Assembly (NCBI GenBank): GCA_016098155.1
Contig: JAAAJB010000776.1
Location: forward strand, 1-13,193
Origin: Actinomortierella ambigua
Lineage: Eukaryota > Mortierellomycota > Mortierellomycetes > Mortierellales > Mortierellaceae
DNA: 13,193 bases
Reading direction: 5' to 3'
Shown here: piece after piece, positions 1-6,735 of the stretch
How the letters are laid out: each line of letters opens with the position of its first letter
Position numbering within the stretch: the stretch's first letter is position 1
The notes under the pieces: generated by a model
What the model saw: only the letters and a program-made list of their open reading frames with translations
What the model was told of the DNA's origin: nothing
Database searches by the model: none
Translations under genes and position numbers: made by a program

Positions 1-42
1 GTGGTGGTGGTGGTGGTGGTGGTGGTGGTGGTGGTGGTGGTG
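1..42. repeat. (GTG)14 trinucleotide microsatellite encoding poly-His
   Basis: This is fourteen perfect GTG units at the very start of the window. On the minus strand they read as CAC codons in frame with the F-box protein, so they encode a run of at least 14 histidines. The tract may continue to the left of the window. Its length is likely to vary between strains because it is a pure triplet repeat. Confidence 0.9.
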
Positions 43-663
43 GTCCATCACCGTGATAGACAGCGCTCTCAGGAGCTTACAATGCTTGAGTGAGGTCACC
101 AGGGCCGGGCATGGGTTCTCAAGATCGATCGACTGAAGCCGCTGGAACCCTCGGAAGGAGACCGTCATCGTGCCTGTGCCGACAAGTCGCAGTACTCGCA
201 CGTTGCTCGCGCAGAGCGCCAAAAGGTGTTTGACACTCGCCTCGGGCTTGAGTGACGGGAAAGCGATCAGGTCAATGGTTAGATCTTCAACCATGGCGAG
301 GCGTGAGGCTAAGGCCGTTGAATAATGGCTGGGCGGTGGTTGTGATCCTGGGATCAACCGGTGAGGGTTGCGATAAGAATGCACTCCCCCTCCCCTTCCT
401 CCTCTTCCAGGAGGAAGAGGGGCAGGGAGGATGGCCTGACGGTGCTGAGATTGGTCGGCGACGAGCAGTTGGTGTAGCTTGGAGTAGCGCGTCGGCACTG
501 GGCGGAAGACGATGACGCGCCAGACGAGAAAGTGGCAGGACTTGTACCAGAGTTTGCTCACGAGGCAGCAAAGAATTAGATCCTCTGGCTGGAGATACCG
601 GAAAATATTCTTGGCAAGCTCTGAAATCTCAAAAATGGAGCGAGGAGTGATCGTCGATGGCAT
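1..663 (-). CDS. F-box / leucine-rich-repeat-type protein, N-terminal part, runs off left edge
   Basis: The frame is open from an ATG at 663-661 down to base 1 (221 codons), so the gene is cut by the window edge. Residues about 8-45 form an F-box: the run NIFRYLQPEDLILCCLVSKL followed by WYK matches the family pattern of a leucine-rich helix, a proline, an acidic pair, and then VSKxWY. A Gly/Pro-rich linker (about residues 85-105) follows. Residues about 125-205 are leucine-rich with LRR-like phrasing (VRVLRLVG, RLQSIDLENP, KLLRALSI). The visible part ends in at least 14 histidines. F-box proteins normally bind Skp1 and select substrates for SCF ubiquitin ligases. The LRR-like part would be the substrate side (inference). 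No intron is needed. An in-frame ATG at 294 lies too far inside, because starting there would lose the F-box. The partner or substrate cannot be told. Confidence 0.8.
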   Translation of the reverse strand, partial: MPSTITPRSIFEISELAKNIFRYLQPEDLILCCLVSKLWYKSCHFLVWRVIVFRPVPTRYSKLHQLLVADQSQHRQAILPAPLPPGRGGRGGGVHSYRNPHRLIPGSQPPPSHYSTALASRLAMVEDLTIDLIAFPSLKPEASVKHLLALCASNVRVLRLVGTGTMTVSFRGFQRLQSIDLENPCPALVTSLKHCKLLRALSITVMDHHHHHHHHHHHHHH

Positions 664-1298
664 CGTGGGAAGGGGAGGGGGAGTGGGAAACCCGGTTGAA
701 TATATGAAAAGAAACCTGGACTGTTGGAGCGGGTTAAGGTGTTTTTAAGGATATGGATGGCATGGTTCGTGTGAAGAAGAAAAAAAATATGCATGTACTG
801 AATCAACGTTGTGCATGCATAGCTTACGGGTGTATTGCCCTAACACGGAGCGTTCATTGTGCTACTTCCTCAAAATGATCGCTGAGTTCTGCGTTCTTTC
901 ATCCCCCCCCCCTCATGAACAATGATTGACGCAAAGGCCAGGCACCATATATAGAGAGGTGAAAGGGGGGGGGGCTGCACATGACAAAGAGCATTGCTGA
1001 GTCCAGATCTATCTTCTGTAGTCGTCCATTGCGCGTGTCCAAAGCGGTAGTAGCATCAGAAAAAAACACGATATTAGGTGCGTGTAAAGAGCTATCTACT
1101 TTACATTTTCTAATTTGTTGGTAGCATCTTCTCTTGGCCAACTACTTTAGCTTGCTCACGGGCGACTGATTATATAATAGACCTGTCCCAGGCGACGTTG
1201 TCCTGGATCTGTTTTTCATAGGTGTCGATGCGCGTGCCTACAACCATTTGGCACCGGGTTTCTTGATTATTCCCTCTAGATTCATAGTAATCGAACTC
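664..1298. other. Divergent intergenic region between F-box gene and hydrophobin-like array
   Basis: No convincing coding sequence is present. The region must hold the promoter of the minus-strand F-box gene and of the first hydrophobin-like gene. It contains a run of 10 C at 903-912 and a run of 10 G at 965-974, which are complementary and flank a TATATAGA at 948-955. Only the last 50 bases or so before the ATG at 1299 resemble the other array members (a GGGTTTC, then CTAGATTCAT, then ATCGAA just before the ATG). The TATA-bearing promoter block seen before copies 2-4 is not recognisable here. Confidence 0.6.
1171..1178 (+). promoter_or_regulatory. Candidate TATA box for hydrophobin-like copy 1
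   Basis: TATATAAT lies 128 bases before the ATG of copy 1. A second candidate, TATATAGA at 948-955, lies 351 bases before it, which is close to the TATA-to-ATG distance of copy 2 (355). Neither sits in sequence recognisably related to the conserved promoters of copies 2-4, so the choice is open. Confidence 0.25.
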
Positions 1299-1606
1299 AT
1301 GAAGTTCGTTACGGCTCTCGTGTTTTGTTCTGTCGTAGGCATAGGTGTGTCTGCACAACCTGCGCCAGAAGGCTGCCCCGCTAACACAGTACGCCATTGC
1401 TGTGATACTGTTGCTCCAAACGATCCGAGCATTGCAAGTCTACTTCAGGCGGCGAATACAGACCCAACCACTCTCACCAGGCAAGTGGGAATTCGTTGCC
1501 AATATAATGGCGGTGGCACGGAATGCACCAGAGCAGTTGTTTGCTGTCAAACGAACAGCCTGTGGCTTTAGCTGAAGTGCTAGATGTAAACTGCGAGCTA
1601 CTATAA
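1299..1606 (+). pseudogene. Hydrophobin-like secreted protein, copy 1, frameshifted near the 3' end
   Basis: The ATG at 1299 opens a signal peptide of about 19 residues (MKFVTALVFCSVVGIGVSA, then Q). The mature part shows C-x7-CC-x31-C-x8-C-x5-CC, which is the class I hydrophobin spacing. The open frame stops at a TAG at 1569-1571, before the eighth cysteine. In the other forward frame the conserved tail continues, with the eighth-cysteine codon at 1592-1594 and a TAA at 1604-1606. Against copy 3 exactly one base is missing shortly after the CC pair (about 1546-1556). The product as written is 90 residues and lacks C8, so one disulphide could not form. It could also be a real gene with a sequencing indel. 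A hydrophobin would coat the cell wall or air-exposed surfaces; that function is from the family, not shown here. Confidence 0.7.
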
Positions 1607-2265
1607 GCATGATCCCATGCCTCTTTCGTGCAACATACCAGAATCATCTTAAAAGGTTAAAAGATAATCTTTAAAATGCGTATATAATACCTAAGAGTCC
1701 CTCTTGCATTGGCTGATTTGTGCTGCAATTTACGTACTCTTCATGACAAAAGGTTACTACATTTCTAAGGATTAGCCGACATCGAAGGATCAAAAAACAA
1801 TATCGCTGTTTACAACTCAACCCTCCACTCTCTGTGAGCTCTGCTGAATCACTTTTGCAAATCTCTCTCCTGTCTGTTCCTCTCTCCCTGTCCGCCCCTC
1901 TCTCCCTGCCCGCATCCATATTCCGACTGGCTGGCTGGTGCCGTGTCGGTCCTCATCCTCCTTTCCTCTGTCCCCTCACTCTCACTCTCTCCTTGCTCCC
2001 CTCATATCTACCCTCTCATTTTCCACCACTATCCACCGTCTCTTTCCTCCCACCCTCTCTCCATCGTTCGCTACTTCCTTCTTCTTTTGACTTTTACTTG
2101 CCCTCTCGTTCCCTGCTCTTTCTCTCCCTCCCCCTGCCCCTACCTCTTGTACTGTTTTCCACTGGTGTTGTCTCTTCTGCATTCCTTTGTTACTATTCTT
2201 CTCTCATCTTCTCTTACTCCTTGGCTTCCCTTCTTTCTCAACGTACTTTTCTGACCACTTCAATG
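1607..2265 (+). repeat. Array spacer 1 with CT-rich tract
   Basis: This is the 3' flank of copy 1 followed by a strongly strand-biased pyrimidine tract at about 1845-2250 (mostly CTCTC, CCTCC and TTCTT). Related spacers follow copies 2, 3 and 4. Long open frames on the plus strand here are Ser/Leu/Phe/Pro-only and are not kept in the sister spacers, so I do not call them genes. Confidence 0.7.
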
Positions 2266-2312
2266 TCCCTCCTACAGTATTCATGCAGCAATACTTGGTT
2301 TGCCGCTTCACA

Positions 2313-2320
2313 TATATAAA
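2313..2320 (+). promoter_or_regulatory. TATA box of hydrophobin-like copy 2
   Basis: TATATAAA follows the conserved block CTTGGTTTGCCGC and is present at the same place in the units of copies 3 (3749) and 4 (5185). It lies 355 bases before the start codon, which fits a long 5'UTR containing an intron. Confidence 0.6.
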
Positions 2321-2529
2321 GACGTCGCACCCACCCAGCATCTTGTACCGACACACATTTGACCCTGCCTAAAGACGACTTTTGACTCACAGCACCACTT
2401 TTGACAAACTGTTTTAACAACCACCGCAAGCACTACATACCTGTATCCAATAGCTTTGTGCAACGCTCGCGAAAATTGAAAGTCCTGCACAACCCACGCA
2501 TCTCTTCATGCAGCCTTGATTGAACTCTT

Positions 2530-2648
2530 GTAAGTCTACTTGACTGGACCTGAATGATTTCTCTATAATCATGGAGGGTTATGAGGCAGCTGTGTATATT
2601 CACAACTATCCTTTTCTTCGTATCGGGTTTCATAGCCGTTACTACTAG
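2530..2648 (+). other. Probable 5'UTR intron, copy 2
   Basis: A perfect donor GTAAGT at 2530-2535 is followed by an acceptor TACTAG at 2643-2648, 19 bases before the ATG. The GTAAGT recurs in copies 3 and 4. Splicing would remove an upstream ATG (in ATGGAGGGTTATGAGG) that opens an out-of-frame reading frame. A tiny upstream frame (ATG CAG CCT TGA) at about 2508-2519 would remain. The splice sites are read from sequence only. Confidence 0.5.
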
Positions 2649-2667
2649 ATTCATCGCCATCGAAATC

Positions 2668-2984
2668 ATGAAGTTTATCACGGCTCTCGTGTTTTGTTCC
2701 GTCATGGTCATGCGAGTGTCTGCACAACCTCCGCCTGAGTATAGTTGCCCCGCTTCCAAGTCGAACGTTGCTGTGAGAGCATTGTTACCCCAGGCGATTC
2801 GAGTATCGCAGATAAACTTCAGAAGGCGAATATTAATCCAAACACTCTCACCGGAAATGTGGGGGTGAGTTGTGAAACTACTCCCCCTGACATGGGATGC
2901 TATGGAATACTTGCTTGCTGTACAGGCGATCAACATGCTGATGTAGGGCTGTATTTAGACTGCGAAACACCAAAAACATCATAA
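2668..2984 (+). pseudogene. Hydrophobin-like secreted protein, copy 2, frameshifted after C1
   Basis: The signal peptide MKFITALVFCSVMVMRVSA followed by Q is in the frame of 2668, through the first cysteine (codon 2746-2748). The rest of the mature protein is in another frame: CC, 32 residues, C, 8, C, 5, CC, 13, C, ending at a TAA at 2982-2984. Between C1 and the CC pair there are 20 bases where copies 1, 3 and 4 have 21, so a single-base deletion separates the two parts. As written, translation from the ATG ends at a TGA at 2866-2868 with no CC pair. The downstream part is otherwise clean and fits the family, so the break is either very recent or an assembly indel. Confidence 0.7.
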
Positions 2985-3623
2985 TCCTATGCCTCTTTTG
3001 TGCAACATGCCAGACTCGAGCCATGCTTATCCTCTTTATTTTTTTCAATATGCGTACATTGTTGTGTTGCAATTTACATACTCCTCATGAAAAAGGGTTA
3101 CTGCAAACTACCACGGTGCCATGAGAGGAAGATCGAAGGATCAAAAAGCAACGTCGCCGTTTGCAACTCACACCTCCAGCAACACCCCATTCTCTGTGAG
3201 CGTTACTGAGTCACTTTTGCAAATCTCTACTCAGAGACGCGTCTTTGCATACCCCCATGTCTGTCCCTCTCTCCAACCTCTCTCCCAATGCGCATTCCTG
3301 GCTGACACCGTGTCCGTCCTCCTCCTCCCTTCCAATTATACTTCCTGTCTCTCTCTTTCTCTATCCTTGGTTGGATGGTGCTGCCCTTTCCCTTCTCTGC
3401 CCTGGCCCTCTCTCTCCTACCCTTTCTTTCCCTCTCCTTTCTATTGCCTGCCCTTGACCTCTACATTCTTTGCCGTTTTTCACTAACGTTTTCCACTGCT
3501 GTCGTCTCTTCTGCATTCTTTGATCATTCTACTTTGTTGTTCCTATTCTTCTGTCTTTTTCTCTCGCTCCCTGGCATGCCTTCTTTCTCAGCGGGCCTTC
3601 CTGATCGCTTTGATCCCCTCTAG
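2985..3623 (+). repeat. Array spacer 2 with CT-rich tract
   Basis: The 3' flank of copy 2 is followed by a pyrimidine-rich tract at about 3180-3610. It is closely similar to the spacer after copy 4 and somewhat less so to the one after copy 3. It carries a 10-bp palindrome AGACGCGTCT at 3235-3244 that contains ACGCGT (the core of the fungal MCB cell-cycle element). The same palindrome recurs after copy 4 but is AGACCCGTCT after copy 3. No gene is supported. Confidence 0.65.
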
Positions 3624-3748
3624 GCTACAGTAATTTGAAGCCCCCTTGATGTTCTGAATTCTTGAAAATGTAAATGCCTCCTGAATGGGTGTGGTGCCCC
3701 TTCTCTCTCTGCGCCCATGCAGTATCACTTGGTTTGCCGCCTTCAGCA

Positions 3749-3756
3749 TATATAAA
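3749..3756 (+). promoter_or_regulatory. TATA box of hydrophobin-like copy 3
   Basis: TATATAAA in the conserved promoter block, 305 bases before the start codon. The surrounding 160 bases are about 94% identical to the promoter of copy 4. A segment of about 42 bases present just downstream in copy 2 is missing here. Confidence 0.6.
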
Positions 3757-3919
3757 GACATCGCAAAGTCTCTGGACGCACAGCACCACTTTTGACAAAC
3801 TGTTCCAACAACCACCGCAAACACTACATACCCATATCCAATAGCTTTGTGCAACGCTCGCTAAAATTGAAGCCCTGCACAACCCACGTATCTCATTAAG
3901 CAGTCTTGATTGACCTCTT

Positions 3920-4043
3920 GTAAGTCTACTTGTTGGACATGAGTGATTTCTCTACAATTATGGAGGGTTATGAGGCAGCAGTGTATATTCACAGTTATCC
4001 TTCTCTTCTGCGGGTTTCATAGCCATTACGACTGGATTTATAG
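3920..4043 (+). other. Probable 5'UTR intron, copy 3
   Basis: Donor GTAAGT at 3920-3925. The acceptor used by copies 2 and 4 (CTAG) reads CTGG here, so the nearest usable acceptor is TTTATAG ending at 4043, ten bases before the ATG. An upstream AG at 4021-4022 (TTTCATAG) is an alternative. The exact acceptor is therefore less certain than in the sister copies. Confidence 0.4.
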
Positions 4044-4053
4044 TTATCAAATC

Positions 4054-4371
4054 ATGAAGTTTATCACGGCTCTCGTGTTTTGTTCCGTCTTGGTCATGCG
4101 AGTGTCTGCAAGTCCTCCTCCACCTAGGATTAGTTGCTCCGGAGCCACAGGACCCCGTTGCTGTGGTAGCACTGTTGCCCCAGATGACTCAAGTATTGCA
4201 AGTAAATTTAAGGCGGCGAATATTGATCCAACCGCTCTCACCGGAAAAGTGGGGGTGAGTTGTAGACATATTGTCACTGACACGTCATGCACTGGAACAG
4301 CTGTTTGCTGTGCGCTTGAACAGCCTGAGGCTCTTCATGGAGAGCTGTATTTACGCTGCAATTCACCATAA
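4054..4371 (+). CDS. Hydrophobin-like secreted eight-cysteine protein, copy 3 (intact)
   Basis: The product is 105 residues. A 19-residue signal peptide ending VSA precedes a mature part with C-x7-CC-x32-C-x8-C-x5-CC-x15-C and three residues after the last cysteine, ending TAA. This spacing falls inside the class I hydrophobin consensus (C, CC, C, C, CC, C with five residues before the second CC). The expected role is secretion and self-assembly into an amphipathic layer on the cell wall. However, the loops are fairly polar and charged, so surface activity is not assured, and a small secreted cysteine-rich protein of another role (effector or antimicrobial) is possible. I start at ATG 4054 because the same signal peptide begins all four copies. 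An upstream in-frame ATG at 3943 would put the signal peptide internally and crosses the probable 5'UTR intron. No coding intron is needed. Confidence 0.75.
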   Translation: MKFITALVFCSVLVMRVSASPPPPRISCSGATGPRCCGSTVAPDDSSIASKFKAANIDPTALTGKVGVSCRHIVTDTSCTGTAVCCALEQPEALHGELYLRCNSP

Positions 4372-5060
4372 CAATCCCATGCCTCTTTTGTGCAACATGC
4401 CAGACTTCGAGCCACGCTCATCCTCTCTATTTTTTTTTCCTTATTTAAAGTAAATATTTATATGCGTATAATGCATACCCTGATGTTGTGTTACAACTTA
4501 CGTACTCCTCGTGAAAAAAGGTTACTGTAAACTACCACAATGCCAGGGAGAGAGGGCCAACATCGAAGGATCAAAAAGCCAACGTCGCCGTTTGCAACAC
4601 CCCATTCTCTCTGAGCGCTACTGAGTCACATTTGCAAATCTCTACTCAGAGACCCGTCTTTGCATACCCCCCTCCTCTCTCTTCCCTGTCTGTCCCTCTC
4701 TCCAACTTCTCTCCCTGTGCGCATTCCCATTTTGGCTGGCTGGCTGGCTGACACCGTGTCCGTCCTCCTCCTCCCTTCCAAATATATTTCTTTCTCTGTC
4801 CTTGGTTGGATGGTGTTGCTCTTTCCCTTCTATGACCTGGCCTTATATCTCCCTGCCCTTTCTTTCCTTCTCCTTTCTATTGCCTGCCCTTGACCTCTAC
4901 ATTCTTTGCCGTTTTTCACTAACGTTTTCCACTGCTGTCGTCTCTTCTGCATTCTTTGATCATTCTACTTTGTTGTTCCTATTCTTCTGTCTTTTTCTCT
5001 CGCTCTCTGGCCTCCCTTCTTTCTCAGCTGGCCTTTCTGATCGCTTTGATGCCCCTCTAG
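4372..5060 (+). repeat. Array spacer 3 with CT-rich tract
   Basis: The 3' flank of copy 3 includes TTATTTAAAGTAAATA near 4440-4456. A CT-rich tract at about 4600-5050 carries a short GGCT repeat near 4733-4749. The open frames here are short, unlike those of the sister spacers, and low in complexity. No gene is supported. Confidence 0.65.
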
Positions 5061-5184
5061 GCTACAGTAATTTGAAGCCCGCTTGTTGTTCTGAATTCTT
5101 GAAACTGTAAATGCCTCCTGAATGGGTGTGGTGCCCTTTCTCTCTCGGCGCCCATGCAGTATCACTTGGTTTGCCGCCTTCACA

Positions 5185-5192
5185 TATATAAA
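5185..5192 (+). promoter_or_regulatory. TATA box of hydrophobin-like copy 4
   Basis: TATATAAA in the conserved promoter block, 285 bases before the start codon. Relative to copy 3 the later leader has lost about 22 bases (the block containing ATCCAATAGCTTTGTGC), so this leader is the shortest of the array. Confidence 0.6.
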
Positions 5193-5333
5193 GATATTGC
5201 AAAGACTCTGGACTCACAGCACCACTTTTGACAAACTGTTCCAACAACCACTGCAAGCACTACATACCCGCTCGCTAAAATTGAAGCCCTGCACAACCCA
5301 CGTATCTCTTTATGCAGTCTTGATTGAACTCTT

Positions 5334-5450
5334 GTAAGTCTACTTGACTGGACCTCAGTGATTTCTCTACCATGGAGGGTTATGAGGCAGCAGTGTATAT
5401 TCACAACTATCCTTTTCTTCTGCATCGGGTTTTGTAACTGTTACCACTAG
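5334..5450 (+). other. Probable 5'UTR intron, copy 4
   Basis: Donor GTAAGT at 5334-5339 and acceptor ACTAG ending at 5450, 19 bases before the ATG, exactly as in copy 2. The intron would remove the upstream ATG at 5372. A three-codon upstream frame (ATG CAG TCT TGA) just before the donor would stay in the leader. Confidence 0.5.
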
Positions 5451-5469
5451 ATTCATCGCCATCGAAACC

Positions 5470-5796
5470 ATGAAGTTTATCACAGCTCTCGTGTTTTGTT
5501 CTGTCATGGTCATGCGAGTGTCTGCACAATCTGGGCCAGCTAGTTGCCCCATTTTCACAGTAGGCCGTTGCTGTGCTAGCATTGTTGGTCCAGGCGATTT
5601 GAGTATTGCAACTAAACTTCAGGAGGCGAAAATTGATCCATCCAAACTCGACGAACAAGTGGGGAGGGGTTGTCAAGATAATAGCGGGAACACGGAATGC
5701 ACTGGAACATTTGTTTGCTGTGCACAGCATCAGCCTCCGGCTTTGAATGGAGAGATAGATTTAGACTGTGGATCACCACTATCATATTTAAAGTAA
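5470..5796 (+). CDS. Hydrophobin-like secreted eight-cysteine protein, copy 4 (intact)
   Basis: The product is 108 residues. The signal peptide MKFITALVFCSVMVMRVSA precedes Q and a mature part with C-x7-CC-x32-C-x8-C-x5-CC-x15-C, exactly the spacing of copy 3. The first loop is quite charged, and I see no long hydrophobic stretch in the mature protein. The tail after C8 is longer than in the sisters (GSPLSYLK against NSP): about 75 bases of 3' flank have been lost, which removed the old stop, and the frame now ends at a TAA in former 3' flank (AAAGTAAATA). The role is as for copy 3: a presumed secreted surface protein, with hydrophobin function unproven. It is the best-preserved gene together with copy 3. 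Confidence 0.75.
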   Translation: MKFITALVFCSVMVMRVSAQSGPASCPIFTVGRCCASIVGPGDLSIATKLQEAKIDPSKLDEQVGRGCQDNSGNTECTGTFVCCAQHQPPALNGEIDLDCGSPLSYLK

Positions 5797-6377
5797 ATAA
5801 CCCTCGTGTCAGCTGATGTGTTGCAATTACATACTCCTCATGAAAAAGGTTACTGCAAACTACCACGATGCCATGAGAGGAAGATCGAAGGATCAAAAAG
5901 CAACGTCGCCGTTTGCAACTTACACCTCCAGCAACACCCCATTCTCTGTGAGCGTTACTGAGTCACTTTTGCAAATCTCTACTCAGAGACGCGTCTTTGC
6001 ATACCCCCATGTCTGTCCCTCTCTCCAACTTCTCTCCCAATGCGCATTCCTGGCTGACACCGTGTCCGTCCTCCTCCTCCCTTCCAAATATATCTCCTGT
6101 CTCTCTCTTTCTCTATCCTTGGTTGGATGGTGTTGCTCTTTCCCTTCTCTGACCTGGCCTTCAATCTCCCTACCCTTTCTTTCCTTCTCCTTTCTATTGC
6201 CTGCCCTTGACCTCTACATTCTTTGCCGTTTTCCACTGGTGTTTTCCATTGCTGTCGTCTCTTCTGCATTCTTTGATCATTCTACATTGTTGCTCCTATT
6301 CTTCCGTCTTTTTCTCTCACTCCTTGGCTTGCCTTCTTTCTCAGCGGGCCTTTCTGATCGTTTTGATGCCTCTCTAG
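5797..6377 (+). repeat. Array spacer 4 with CT-rich tract
   Basis: The shortened 3' flank of copy 4 is followed by a spacer nearly identical to the one after copy 2, with the CT-rich tract at about 5940-6370. It happens to be stop-free for 195 codons (5816-6403). The sister spacers break that frame, so I treat it as noncoding. Confidence 0.65.
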
Positions 6378-6735
6378 GCTACAGTAATTTAAAGCCCCAT
6401 TGATGTTCTGCATTCTTGAAACTGTAAATGCCTCCTGAATGGGAGTGGTGCCTCCCTCCCCTCTCCGGACCCATACAGTAACACTTTCTTAACGTATAAA
6501 AAAAAGGCGGGCGCACCCACCTAGCACCATGCACTGACGACACACATCTGACCTTGTATGAAGACTCTGGACTCACAGCACCATTCTTAACACAAGCATC
6601 GCGCTCCTGTATCAATGGCTTTGTGCAACGCGCGATAAAATTGAAATCACTGTGCAACCCACGCATATTTTTGTACGCAGTCTGGATTGAACTCTTGCAA
6701 GACATACTTGAACTGGACCTCTGCGATTTCTATAG
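6378..6735 (+). promoter_or_regulatory. Orphan fifth promoter/leader unit with no gene downstream
   Basis: From GCTACAGTAATTT at 6378 to GATTTCTATAG near 6735 the sequence follows the promoter and leader of the other units: TGCCTCCTGAATGGG, a degenerate TATA (GTATAAAA near 6494), ACTCTGGACTCACAGCACCA, GCTTTGTGCAACGC and GATTGAACTCTTG. The intron donor is GCAAGA instead of GTAAGT. After about 6735 similarity ends, and no signal peptide or cysteine pattern follows. The gene has either been lost or was never included in the duplication. Confidence 0.65.

Larger units (their letters stand above)
1249..6735 (+). repeat. Head-to-tail tandem array of about 1.4-kb hydrophobin-like gene units (4 genes, 1 orphan promoter)
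   Basis: Start codons fall at 1299, 2668, 4054 and 5470 (spacings 1369, 1386 and 1416). The units share the signal-peptide sequence, 3' flank (CCCATGCCTCTTTTGTGCAA, degenerate in copy 1), a CT-rich spacer, the landmark GCTACAGTAATTT at 3624, 5061 and 6378, a TATA-bearing promoter and a GTAAGT donor. The first unit lacks the conserved promoter and the last lacks a gene, so the array holds four genes and four recognisable conserved promoters. No transposase, reverse transcriptase, target-site duplication or terminal inverted repeat is visible. Unequal crossing-over is therefore the simplest origin (inference). Confidence 0.9.

Noticed and set aside
903..974. C10 and G10 runs as a functional hairpin or terminator
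   Set aside because: They are separated by 52 bases, and the window has many G/C homopolymers elsewhere, so the pairing is probably incidental.
5816..6403. 195-codon plus-strand open frame in the last array spacer, with related frames after copies 2 and 3
   Set aside because: It is Ser/Leu/Phe-rich because the DNA is C+T-rich, and pyrimidine tracts rarely form stops. The sister spacers break the frame by indels, so it is not maintained as protein.
1249..6735. The 1.4-kb units as LTRs, a DNA transposon or a CRISPR array
   Set aside because: The units are head-to-tail with a gene in each. No TG...CA ends, terminal inverted repeats, target duplications or mobile-element proteins are visible, and the unit size and structure do not fit CRISPR.
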